DNA of 7,605 bases from Candidatus Elarobacter sp. (lineage in GTDB: Bacteria; Vulcanimicrobiota; Vulcanimicrobiia; Vulcanimicrobiales; Vulcanimicrobiaceae), in contig JASLGJ010000071.1 in assembly GCA_030150085.1 (NCBI GenBank), positions 1-7,605 of the forward strand, read 5' to 3'. The notes beneath the pieces are model-generated. The model had not been told where the DNA came from, did not search any database, and saw only the letters and a program-made list of their open reading frames with translations. Positions within the stretch are counted from its first letter, which is position 1; every line of letters starts with the position of its first letter. Position numbers and translations under genes: made by a program. This document shows positions 1-6,465 of the stretch, in pieces.

Positions 1-1439
1 GCGAGATCGCGATCGTGGTCAACGGCGAGGAGCTGGCCCGCGACCCCGCCCCGCGCGTGGTGGGCGGGCGGCTGCTGGTGCCGGTGTTCCGCATCTACGG
101 TGCGCTCGGCATCGGCATCGCGCGCGACGGCGACACGGTGATCGCCTCGGCTCCGTCCAAGCGGATCGCGATCCGGATCGGCTCGAGCGTGGCGACGGTC
201 GACGCGCGCAGCGTGCGCCTGGAGACGCCGGCCCAGACCATCGACGGCGCGACCTACGTCCCGCTGCGCTTCGTGGCCGACTCGCTGGGCGCGCAGGTCT
301 CCTACGATCCCAAGGCCTCGCGGGTCGAGGTGATCTCGACCATCGTCGGGCGCACCCCGGGCCTCGAGCAGCGCAGCGGCGGCACGACCCAGATCGTGGG
401 CGGGATCAGCGCCATCGACCTCAACTCCGCGCCCGAGTCGATCACCGTCACGCGCGGGCCGTCGGAGCGCACGATCGCGATCACCTCCGAGGCCAAGATC
501 GTGGTCCAGGACGTCGTCACCCGCACCGAGACGGCGGCCGCGCTGAGCGACCTGCACGTCGGCGACGCGGTCGGCATCCTGCTCCGGCCCGACGGGCGGG
601 TCGAGCGGGTCGTGGCCCGCTTCGCCTCGCGCGCCGGCACGATCGCGGCCGTCTCGCCCAGCGCCTTCGTGCTCCAGAGCGGCTACGTCGTCACGCCCGA
701 CAAGTCGACCGCGATCACCCTCAACGGCCAGCCCGCGGCGCTGGCCGACCTCAAGGTCGGCGACAGCGTGACCGTGCGGCTCAACCCCGACACCGGCGAG
801 AAACGCCAGATCCTGGTCGCGCGCCAGATGCCGGCCACGCCCGGTCCGGCCGGCACCGCGCAGATCGCCGACGTGTCGGTCGCCGCGCGCGGCGCGCTGC
901 ACGCCGGCGACACCTTGACCGTCACCTTGCGCGGCACGCCCGGCGGGCGGGCCACGTTCGACATCGGGACCTACGTCGCGGGCCGCCCGATGCGCGAGAC
1001 GCAGCCCGGCGTCTACAGCGCCAGCTACACCGTGCCGCCGGGGGTCAACTTCGGCCGCACCACGGTCTACGGGCACCTCAACGTGGGCGGCTCGGAAGCG
1101 CCGCGCGCCGAAGCCTCGCAGCTCGTCGCGGTGACGACCACGCCGCCCCAGATCGTCGACATCGCGCCCGGCAACGGGCTGACGGTCAACAACAACAAGC
1201 CCTCGATCTACGCCACGTACCGCTCGCCGACCGACGTCGGGATCGATCCCTCGAAGGTGCGGATCGAGGTCAACGGGCTCGACGTCACCGCCGCCGCGAC
1301 CCGCACCGACTCGTTCATCACCTACAGCCCCAGCGTTCCGCTCGCCGACGGCCCCGTGACCGTGGTCGTCAGCGTGGCCGACAACGCCGGCAACGGCGCG
1401 ACCCGCCGCTTCTCGTTCACCGTCCGCTCCCGTCAATAA
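1..1439 (+). CDS. Surface protein with copper amine oxidase N-like domain and Ig-like domains (5' partial)
   Basis: The reading frame is open to the left edge (first full codon at 3), so the true start and any signal peptide lie outside the window. The GTG at 15 falls inside a conserved motif and is not the start. Counting from that GTG, residues 1-110 form two hemi-repeats of the copper amine oxidase N-terminal-like domain (PF07833 type): VNGEEL...GGRLLVPV and then DGATYVPLRFVADSLGAQV. Residues about 128-200 and 205-270 look like two related small beta modules, each with a D-L-x-V-G-D turn (180-184, 245-250). Residues about 282-375 and 376-474 resemble Ig-like domains; the last carries the PP-x-I...P-x-N-G opening and a V-A-D-N-A-G-N strand typical of bacterial surface Ig folds. 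Despite its name, this N domain is a peptidoglycan- or surface-associated module and implies no oxidase activity. The stop overlaps the ribosome-binding site of the next gene, suggesting one operon. An exported envelope or stalk protein is an inference; substrate and partner are unknown. Confidence 0.8.
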   Translation, partial: EIAIVVNGEELARDPAPRVVGGRLLVPVFRIYGALGIGIARDGDTVIASAPSKRIAIRIGSSVATVDARSVRLETPAQTIDGATYVPLRFVADSLGAQVSYDPKASRVEVISTIVGRTPGLEQRSGGTTQIVGGISAIDLNSAPESITVTRGPSERTIAITSEAKIVVQDVVTRTETAAALSDLHVGDAVGILLRPDGRVERVVARFASRAGTIAAVSPSAFVLQSGYVVTPDKSTAITLNGQPAALADLKVGDSVTVRLNPDTGEKRQILVARQMPATPGPAGTAQIADVSVAARGALHAGDTLTVTLRGTPGGRATFDIGTYVAGRPMRETQPGVYSASYTVPPGVNFGRTTVYGHLNVGGSEAPRAEASQLVAVTTTPPQIVDIAPGNGLTVNNNKPSIYATYRSPTDVGIDPSKVRIEVNGLDVTAAATRTDSFITYSPSVPLADGPVTVVVSVADNAGNGATRRFSFTVRSRQ

Positions 1440-1443
1440 GGAG
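1438..1443 (+). promoter_or_regulatory. Shine-Dalgarno AAGGAG that decides an ATC start
   Basis: AAGGAG overlaps the TAA stop of the upstream surface-protein gene and lies 6 nt before the ATC at 1450. The same block, TAAGGAGA, occurs at the nfeD-floA junction (6463-6470) ahead of an ordinary ATG. This supports its being a real initiation site coupled to the upstream stop. Confidence 0.75.
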
Positions 1444-1449
1444 ACCGCC

Positions 1450-3051
1450 ATCGCACACATCGCTCTCAGGTCCGCGCTCGCGGCGCTCGCGCTCGCGCTG
1501 ACGGCCAGCGCCTGCGGCGGGGGCGGCTCGGCCTCCGGCTCGGGCGGGAACGGCGCGCAGCTGGTGATGGCGCGCGTCAAGGACGCGGTCGTGCTGGACC
1601 CCTCGCACGCCACCGACGGGCTCTCGCTCAACACCGCCAGCGAAGTGCTGCAGAACCTGGTCGCCTTCAAGCCCGGCTCGTTCGACATCGTCGGCGACGC
1701 GGCCGAGAAGTGGTCGAGCAGCGCCGACGGCAAGACCTGGACCTTCGACCTCAAGCCGAACCTGGTGTTCTCGGACGGCACGCCGCTCGACGCCGCGGCG
1801 GTGAAGTTCAACTTCGACCGCTGGCGCCTGCCCGCCAAGCACGGCCCGTTCGCGTACTCGTACTACGCCTCGGTCTTCGGCGGCTTCCCGGGCGCGATCG
1901 TCGACGTGCAGGCGCCCAGCAAGACGCGCGTCGTGATCAAGCTCGCGCAGCCGCTGGGGCCGTTCCTGCGCAACATCGCCGAGCAGTCGTTCGCGATCGG
2001 CAGCCCGGCCGCGATCCAGGCCGATCCCAAGGCCTTCGAGCTCAAGCCGGTCGGGAGCGGTCCCTACACGGTGGCCGAGTGGGTGCGCGACGACCACATC
2101 ACGCTCGCCGCCAACCCGAAGTACGCCGGCCCCAAGCCGGGCTACGGCACGGTGATCATCCGCGACATCCCCGACCAAGCCACCAGCGTGCTCTCGATCG
2201 AGCACGGCGACATCGACATGCTGACCGATCCGCGCCCCGACGACGCCAAGTCGCTCGCCGCGCAGAAGGGCATCACGATCGCCCAGCAGCCCTCGAACAA
2301 CGTCAGCTACATGGCGATGAACGTCGAGAAGAAGCCCTTCGGCGACCTGCGCGTGCGCCAAGCGGTCGCGTACGCGATCGACAAGAGCGCGATGGCGAAG
2401 AACCTCTACTCCGGCGGCGCGGTGGTGGCCGACAACTGGACCCCGCCCGGGATGCTGGGCGAGAACCCGGCCGTCAAAGCCTACCCGCACGACGTCGCCA
2501 AGGCCAAGGCCCTGCTCGCCGCGGCCGGCTACCCCAAGGGCTTCGCGACGACGCTGTTCTACCCGACCGCGCCGCGCCCGTACCTGCCCGAGCCGCAGCG
2601 CGTGGCCGAGGCGCTGCAGGCCAACCTGCGCGACGCCGGCATCACGCTGACCCTGCAGCCGTACGAGTTCGGGGTGTTCCTCGACAAGATCCGCCACGGC
2701 GAGCACGACATGGCGCTGATCGGCTGGACCGGCGACAACGGCGACCCCGACAATTTCTTCTACCCGCTGCTCGACCAGGACTCGGCGCACAAGGACGGCA
2801 CCGCGCAGACCTACTCGTTCTGGCGCGACCCGAACTTCCACAAGCTGATGCTGGCCGGTCAGAACACGGTCGACGAGGGCAAGCGCAAGGCCATCTACCA
2901 GCAGGCCAACGCGATGGTGCGCGACCAGGCGCCGGCGGTGCCGCTGGTCCACACCACGGTCCCGCTGGTGCTGAAGTCGTCGCTGAAAGGTTTCGTGCCC
3001 AGCCCCAACACCACGTACCACTTCGAGCTGATCCAGGCCCCGGGGGCGTAG
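1450..3051 (+). CDS. ABC transporter peptide-binding lipoprotein, DppA-like (SBP family 5), apparent ATC start
   Basis: This is an extracytoplasmic solute-binding protein that would capture di- or oligopeptides for an ABC importer. From ATC 1450 it is 533 residues, normal for family 5 and close to E. coli DppA. Residues 1-22 form a lipoprotein signal (hydrophobic Ala/Leu core, then LTASAC with Cys22 as lipidation site) followed by a Gly/Ser linker. Residues 95-125 carry the family signature (TWTFDLK...FSDGTPLDAAAVKFNFDRW). Residues 282-312 hold the V-x-Y...N-V-x-K-K-P-F...VRQA-x-x-Y-A-I-D-K block. GWTGDNGDPDNFF at 425-437 is nearly identical to the DppA motif whose Asp binds the ligand amino group, which is why I favour dipeptides over nickel, haem or long peptides. 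There is no ATG, GTG or TTG in any frame between the upstream stop and position 1563. The first canonical start, GTG 1564, would delete signal and lipobox. No permease or ATPase genes are adjacent, so the protein is an orphan here or serves a distant transporter. Confidence 0.9.
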   Translation: MAHIALRSALAALALALTASACGGGGSASGSGGNGAQLVMARVKDAVVLDPSHATDGLSLNTASEVLQNLVAFKPGSFDIVGDAAEKWSSSADGKTWTFDLKPNLVFSDGTPLDAAAVKFNFDRWRLPAKHGPFAYSYYASVFGGFPGAIVDVQAPSKTRVVIKLAQPLGPFLRNIAEQSFAIGSPAAIQADPKAFELKPVGSGPYTVAEWVRDDHITLAANPKYAGPKPGYGTVIIRDIPDQATSVLSIEHGDIDMLTDPRPDDAKSLAAQKGITIAQQPSNNVSYMAMNVEKKPFGDLRVRQAVAYAIDKSAMAKNLYSGGAVVADNWTPPGMLGENPAVKAYPHDVAKAKALLAAAGYPKGFATTLFYPTAPRPYLPEPQRVAEALQANLRDAGITLTLQPYEFGVFLDKIRHGEHDMALIGWTGDNGDPDNFFYPLLDQDSAHKDGTAQTYSFWRDPNFHKLMLAGQNTVDEGKRKAIYQQANAMVRDQAPAVPLVHTTVPLVLKSSLKGFVPSPNTTYHFELIQAPGA

Positions 3052-3052
3052 C

Positions 3053-3403
3053 ATGGCTCTCGACCCGAACTGCATCTTCTGCAAGATCGTGCGCCAGGAG
3101 ATCCCGGCCCAGGAAGTCCTGCGCGACGAACACGTGGTGGCCTTCCGCGACCTCAACCCGCAGGCCCCGACCCACGTCCTGGTAATCCCGACCGAGCACG
3201 CCCCGCACCTGAGCGCGTTCGCGGCGGCGGCCGGCGGGGCGCAGGCGGCCCGCCTGCTGACCGCCGCGGCGGAGCTCGGGCAGCGCTTCGGACCAGGCGG
3301 CTACCGGGTGGTCATCAACGAGGGCGACGACGGCGGCCAGACCGTCCACCACCTCCACGCCCACGTCCTGGCCGGGCGCCCGATGACCTGGCCGCCGGGC
3401 TGA
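3053..3403 (+). CDS. HIT family nucleotide phosphoramidase, HinT-like
   Basis: This cytosolic histidine triad protein has 116 residues, about the size of E. coli HinT (119). It should hydrolyse the bond between AMP and an amine or acyl group in adenosine phosphoramidates or acyl-AMPs. The N-terminus shows CIFCKIVRQEIPA (C7, C10), the usual HIT opening. R33-D34-L35-N36-P37-Q38-A39-P40-T41-H42 is the conserved strand before VIPTEH. NEGDDGGQ (89-96) precedes the triad H100-L-H102-A-H104-V-L, in which H102 is the expected nucleophile, and the protein ends with the family's GRPM...WPPG-type tail. The ATG lies 1 nt after the peptide-binding-protein stop without a clear Shine-Dalgarno, so translation is probably coupled. 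Its role is most likely general nucleotide housekeeping rather than peptide uptake. The family is secure; the exact physiological substrate is not. Confidence 0.93.
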   Translation: MALDPNCIFCKIVRQEIPAQEVLRDEHVVAFRDLNPQAPTHVLVIPTEHAPHLSAFAAAAGGAQAARLLTAAAELGQRFGPGGYRVVINEGDDGGQTVHHLHAHVLAGRPMTWPPG

Positions 3404-3410
3404 GCGGTCT

Positions 3411-3439
3411 TTGACGGCCGGCCCGAGTTGTGGTATCGT
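3411..3439 (+). promoter_or_regulatory. Sigma70-type promoter with extended -10, driving rpsU
   Basis: The -35 element TTGACG (3411-3416) is separated by exactly 17 nt from the -10 element TATCGT (3434-3439). A TG dinucleotide at 3431-3432 makes an extended -10. Expected transcription start is near 3446. The promoter begins 7 nt after the HIT gene's stop, giving rpsU its own promoter. It stands out as a T-rich patch in very GC-rich DNA. The start point is inferred, not observed. Confidence 0.7.
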
Positions 3440-3448
3440 CTCTCCTCG

Positions 3449-3465
3449 GGCCTATCCGATAGGCC
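3449..3465 (+). promoter_or_regulatory. Perfect 17-nt palindrome at the rpsU transcript start (operator or 5' hairpin)
   Basis: GGCCTAT and ATAGGCC flank a CCG loop, a perfect 7-bp inverted repeat beginning about 3 nt after the predicted transcription start. As DNA it is placed where a dimeric repressor would block initiation. As RNA it would form a stable hairpin at the 5' end, 22 nt upstream of the rpsU ribosome-binding site, so it does not cover that site. I cannot tell which role applies. An alternative 5-bp pairing of 3462-3466 with 3478-3482 would compete with it but is weaker. Confidence 0.5.
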
Positions 3466-3486
3466 ACGACCCGGCATTGGCCGTGC

Positions 3487-3496
3487 GGAGGGAGGT
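3487..3496 (+). promoter_or_regulatory. rpsU ribosome-binding site
   Basis: The purine-rich GGAGGGAGGT contains two overlapping GGAGG-like cores. The downstream core ends 11 nt before the ATG at 3507, slightly long but acceptable, and the double core would make this a strong initiation site. Confidence 0.7.
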
Positions 3497-3506
3497 GTTC
3501 ACGTAG

Positions 3507-3677
3507 ATGGAGATTCGAGTCGCACCCGGCGAGACGATCGAGAGCGCGCTGCGCCGTTTCAAGAAGGCGACCCAGAAGGCCGGCGTCCTCGCGGAAGCGC
3601 GGAAGCACGAGCACTACGAGAAGCCCAGTGTCCGCCGCAAGAAGAAGAGCGCCGCCGCGCGCAAGCGCCGCAGCTAG
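3507..3677 (+). CDS. rpsU: 30S ribosomal protein S21
   Basis: This 56-residue basic protein of the small ribosomal subunit helps the 30S subunit engage messenger RNA near the anti-Shine-Dalgarno end of 16S rRNA. It begins [20 protein letters not shown], which matches the S21 N-terminus (V-x-x-x-E-x-x-E-x-A-L-R-R-F-K). It continues with a helix ending in [18 protein letters not shown] and an Arg/Lys-rich tail (R43-S56). The length is at the short end of the usual range (about 55-70). It has its own promoter and palindromic leader upstream and a strong terminator 17 nt downstream, so it appears to be a single-gene transcript. In Bacillus and many other bacteria rpsU lies directly before yqeY; here a dioxygenase gene separates them. 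Confidence 0.96.
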   Translation: MEIRVAPGETIESALRRFKKATQKAGVLAEARKHEHYEKPSVRRKKKSAAARKRRS

Positions 3678-3693
3678 CTCGTCAGCGAAGCAG

Positions 3694-3726
3694 AAACGCC
3701 CGCCTCCCGCGGGCGTTTTCGTTTTC
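3694..3726 (+). terminator. Rho-independent terminator after rpsU
   Basis: The 10-bp stem AAACGCCCGC / GCGGGCGTTT (3694-3703 with 3709-3718) closes a CTCCC loop and runs into TTTTCGTTTTC. The perfect GC-rich stem and the T-rich tail, rare in this window, make this a confident intrinsic terminator. It ends only about 21 nt before the next gene's ATG. Confidence 0.92.
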
Positions 3727-3747
3727 GGGCGCGAACCTTTCGGACCC

Positions 3748-4614
3748 ATGCAGGGCGGTTCCGAGCTGCGCGCCCGCTTCGAGCGGGACGGCTTCCTGGT
3801 GCTCCCGGGCTTCGCGTCCGCGGGGGCGGTGGCGGGGCTGCGCGCGCGGGCCGAGGCCATCGTCGCGGCGTTCGACCCGGCCGCGGCGAGCGGGGTGTTC
3901 ACCACTCGCGACGAGTCGGCGACCAAGTCCGACGACTACTTCCTGAGCTCGGGCGACAAGGTGCGCTGCTTCTTTGAGGAGGAGGCGTTCGACGAGCGCG
4001 GCGCGCTGCGCGCCCCCAAGGCGCTGGCGATCAACAAGATCGGCCACGCCCTGCACGACCTCGACCCGGTCTTCGCGCGCTTCTCGCACGACCCGCGCCT
4101 GCACGCGCTGACCGTCGCGCTGGGCCTGGCCGAGCCGCTGGTGTACCAGTCGATGTACATCTTCAAGCAGCCGCGGATCGGGGGCGAGGTGCGCTGGCAC
4201 CAGGACGCGACCTACTTCGACACCGCGCCGGTCAGCGTGACGACGCTGTGGTTCGCGCTCGAGCGCGCCGACGTGAGCAAAGGCTGCCTGTGGGTGCAGC
4301 GCGGCGGGCAGCGCACGCCGCTGCGCGAGCGCTTCGTGGTCGACGCGGCCGGGAGCCGGCTGGAACGGCTCGATCACACGCCCTGGACGGGCTCTGCGGA
4401 GGCCGAACCCGTCGAGGTCGAGGCCGGGACGCTGGTCGTGCTGCACGGCCTGCTCCCGCACTACAGCGCGCCCAACCGTTCGGCGGCGTCGCGGCACGCC
4501 TACACCCTGCACGCCGTCGACGGCCGCGCGCGCTACGCGCCGACCAACTGGCTCCGGCGCGGCCCGGATTTCCCGCCGCGCGGGTTCGTGCCGGCGCCGA
4601 CCGGTGCGCGCTAG
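3748..4614 (+). CDS. Phytanoyl-CoA dioxygenase (PhyH) family protein, PHYHD1-like
   Basis: This 288-residue protein is predicted to be an Fe(II)/2-oxoglutarate-dependent oxygenase of the PhyH family. It resembles animal PHYHD1 (about 290 residues) along its whole length: FxxDGFLVLPGF at 11-22, DYFLSSGDKVRCFFEEEAFDE at 63-83, INKIGHALHDLDPVF at 95-109 and QSMYIFKQPRIGGEV at 134-148. The iron ligands are H151-Q-D153 and H238; R249 is the likely 2-oxoglutarate-binding arginine. The core is therefore intact. One oddity is that the usual P-G-S-H turn after GCLW is R-G-G-Q here (185-188). The substrate is unknown; PHYHD1 itself has no established in vivo substrate, and phytanoyl-CoA should not be assumed. 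The ATG at 3748 is chosen because the upstream in-frame GTG (3628) lies inside rpsU and before the terminator. No clear Shine-Dalgarno precedes the ATG, and I see no convincing promoter. Confidence 0.9.
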   Translation: MQGGSELRARFERDGFLVLPGFASAGAVAGLRARAEAIVAAFDPAAASGVFTTRDESATKSDDYFLSSGDKVRCFFEEEAFDERGALRAPKALAINKIGHALHDLDPVFARFSHDPRLHALTVALGLAEPLVYQSMYIFKQPRIGGEVRWHQDATYFDTAPVSVTTLWFALERADVSKGCLWVQRGGQRTPLRERFVVDAAGSRLERLDHTPWTGSAEAEPVEVEAGTLVVLHGLLPHYSAPNRSAASRHAYTLHAVDGRARYAPTNWLRRGPDFPPRGFVPAPTGAR

Positions 4615-4682
4615 CCGGCGGCGCGGGACGGGCCGAGCGCGGGCACGAAGCCTCGCCCGATGTCCCGTAGTGCAGTGCGCCG

Positions 4683-5129
4683 ATGAGCGTCAAAGACCGG
4701 ATCACCGCCGACATGAAGGAGGCGATGAAGGCCCGCGACCAGGTGCGCCTGGACACGCTGCGCAGCGTCGTCTCGGCCTTCAACTACCGCCGCATCGAGG
4801 CCGGCGCCGATCTCTCCGAAGAGGACCAGTTGGCGGTCGTCCAGCGGCTGGTCAAGCAGCGCGACGACTCGATCGCGCAGTTCGCCAAGGCCGGGCGCAC
4901 CGAGCTGGCCGACAAGGAGACCCGCGAGCGGGAGATCCTCCAGAAGTACCTCCCGGCCCAGAAGTCGGCCGACGAGATCCGGGCCGTCGTGCGCCAGGCG
5001 CTGGCCGGCCTGCCCGCCGCGGGCCGCAACCAGGGCGCCCTGATGAAGGTCGTCATGCCGCAGCTGCGCGGGCTGGCGGACGGCAACCTGGTGCGCACGA
5101 TCGCGGCCGAGGAACTGGCCTCGGCCTAG
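4683..5129 (+). CDS. yqeY: GatB/YqeY domain-containing protein
   Basis: This 148-residue soluble protein matches the YqeY family in length and layout. An N-terminal helical part reads R6-I-x-x-D-M-K-E-A-M-K-A-R-D19, then R22-L-x-T-L-R-S-V. The middle is a long charged helix (45-90), and L90-P begins the tail domain related to that of GatB and GatE (about 91-148). That domain ends with M-P-Q-L-R-G-L-A-D-G at 125-134, the family's usual M-P-K-x-K-G-x-A-D-G box. The GatB tail contacts tRNA in the Glu/Asp-tRNA amidotransferase, so a tRNA-related role is often suggested for YqeY; this remains unproven. It lies 68 nt after the dioxygenase gene and 46 nt before nfeD. The Shine-Dalgarno is weak or absent. 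The position next to rpsU and nfeD-floA matches Bacillus, apart from the inserted dioxygenase. Confidence 0.93.
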   Translation: MSVKDRITADMKEAMKARDQVRLDTLRSVVSAFNYRRIEAGADLSEEDQLAVVQRLVKQRDDSIAQFAKAGRTELADKETREREILQKYLPAQKSADEIRAVVRQALAGLPAAGRNQGALMKVVMPQLRGLADGNLVRTIAAEELASA

Positions 5130-5175
5130 CCGCCGCGGGCGTAACATCCGGGCCGCGGGCGCGGTACGAACCCTC

Positions 5176-6465
5176 GTGACCGTCCGCCGCATCGCCGTGA
5201 TCCTCTGCCTCGTGCTCGGGGCGGTCGCGGCGTGGAGCTCGGCCCGGGCCGCGGCCCGCGACGAGGTCGTCGTTGTCCCGATCCACGGCACGATCGACGA
5301 AGGGATGGCGCACCTGGTCGGGCGCGCGGTCGCCGAAGCGAAGGCGGCGCACGCGCGCGCGATCGTGCTCGACGTCAACACCTTCGGCGGCCTGGTCTCG
5401 GCCGGCACGGAGATCCGCGACGCGCTGCTCAACTCGCCCGTCCCGGTCGATGCCTACGTCAGCCGGGCCTGGTCGGCCGGCGCGCTGGTCGCGCTGAGCG
5501 CGAGCCGGATCGAGATGGCGCCGGGCGCCTCGATCGGCGCGGCCGAGCCGATTCCCAAGACGGTCAAGACCGTCTCGGCGCTGCGCGCGGAGTTCGGCGC
5601 GACCGCCGCCCGCCGCCACCGCGACGCCACGCTGGCCGAGGCGATGGTCGACGCGAGCGTCGACGCGCCGGCCTACAAGGCGCCCGGCGCGATCCTCAGC
5701 CTGACCGCCGACCAGGCCCGCGGGGCGGGCATCGCCGACGGCGGCGCGCCCTCGTTCGACGCGGCGCTGGAGCACTTCGGGCTGGCCGGCCTGCCGCGCG
5801 CGGACGCCGAGTACACCTGGGCCGAGCAGGTCGCGCGCTTCGCGACCAACCCCGAGATCAGCGGCATCCTGCTCGCGATCGGGTTCCTGGGCCTGCTGAT
5901 CGAGCTGCAGACGCTGCACCTGGTCGCCGGGCTGGCCGGCGCGAGCGCGCTGGCGCTGTTCTTCGGGACCCATGTCTACGCCGGGTTCTCCAACGGCCTG
6001 GTGGCCGGGCTGGCCCTGGCCGGGATCGCGCTGATCCTGGTCGAGCTGCACGTGCTGCCCGGGCACGGCATCGCCGGCACGCTGGGCGTGCTGACCCTGG
6101 TCGCGGCCGTGCTGCTGGCCTTCGGGCTGCCGTTCTTCGTCGGCGCGCTGCAGGCGCTGGCGGTCGCGATCGTGCTCAGCGCGGTCTCGTTCGCCCTGCT
6201 CCAGCGGGTGCTGCCCGAGAACGCCTTCGTCCGGCGGCTCACCTTCGCGGGCGCGCAGGGACCGGACTACGTGGCCGCGCCGGACTACCGCGCGCTGCTG
6301 GGCCGCGGCGGCACGGCGCTCTCGTTCCTGCGCCCGGCGGGCCTGGCGGCGTTCGGCGACACGCGGGTCGACGTGCTGTCGGAAGGCGATTTCGTTCCGG
6401 CCGGCACACCAGTCCGCGTGACCCGCGTGGAAGGCTCGCGCATCTTCGTGCGGCCCGAAGCGTAA
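5176..6465 (+). CDS. Long NfeD membrane protein with ClpP-like serine protease domain (YqeZ type)
   Basis: This 429-residue membrane protein is of the long NfeD class. Residues 1-26 look like a signal peptide (hydrophobic 6-20, then SSARAAA). Residues 30-205 are a ClpP-class domain: DVNTFGGLVSAGTEIRD at 66-82, then AWSAGALVALSA, in which S100 is the expected nucleophile, and MAPGASIGAAEPI at 114-126. About five membrane segments follow (228-247, 250-270, 273-293, 298-320, 324-343). The C-terminal NfeD OB-fold spans 372-428. In the archaeal homologue PH1510 the partner of the serine is a lysine about 41 residues on. Here that stretch (residues 135-150) has no lysine; the only nearby ones are K128 and K131, so protease activity is uncertain. 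The GTG start has no strong Shine-Dalgarno. The protein pairs with the flotillin encoded immediately after it, as Bacillus YqeZ does with YqfA. Confidence 0.92.
   Translation: MTVRRIAVILCLVLGAVAAWSSARAAARDEVVVVPIHGTIDEGMAHLVGRAVAEAKAAHARAIVLDVNTFGGLVSAGTEIRDALLNSPVPVDAYVSRAWSAGALVALSASRIEMAPGASIGAAEPIPKTVKTVSALRAEFGATAARRHRDATLAEAMVDASVDAPAYKAPGAILSLTADQARGAGIADGGAPSFDAALEHFGLAGLPRADAEYTWAEQVARFATNPEISGILLAIGFLGLLIELQTLHLVAGLAGASALALFFGTHVYAGFSNGLVAGLALAGIALILVELHVLPGHGIAGTLGVLTLVAAVLLAFGLPFFVGALQALAVAIVLSAVSFALLQRVLPENAFVRRLTFAGAQGPDYVAAPDYRALLGRGGTALSFLRPAGLAAFGDTRVDVLSEGDFVPAGTPVRVTRVEGSRIFVRPEA

Noticed and set aside
1564..1566. GTG as start of the peptide-binding protein
   Set aside because: It has no Shine-Dalgarno nearby and would discard an in-frame signal peptide, lipobox cysteine and Gly/Ser linker encoded immediately upstream.
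1417..3156. 579-codon minus-strand open frame opposite the peptide-binding protein
   Set aside because: The composition is Arg/Val/Gly/His-biased with no recognisable domain; it mirrors the GC-rich coding strand of a secure gene.
1710..3185. 491-codon plus-strand frame overlapping the peptide-binding protein in another phase
   Set aside because: It is an Arg-rich shadow of the real gene without domain motifs.
3628..3747. Upstream in-frame GTG start for the dioxygenase
   Set aside because: It lies inside rpsU, and the extension would be translated across the terminator hairpin with no family similarity; ATG 3748 fits the PHYHD1 N-terminus.
5111..5147. Possible promoter before nfeD (TAACAT as -10, or CGTA as a sigmaW -10)
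   Set aside because: No -35 lies at a suitable distance; the only AAC upstream is 24 nt from CGTA, too far for a sigmaW promoter.
5132..5161. Ten-base direct repeat GCCGCGGGCG at 5132-5141 and 5152-5161, upstream of nfeD
   Set aside because: The exact 20-bp spacing is suggestive of an operator, but the repeat is pure GC-rich sequence in a GC-rich gap and easily arises by chance.
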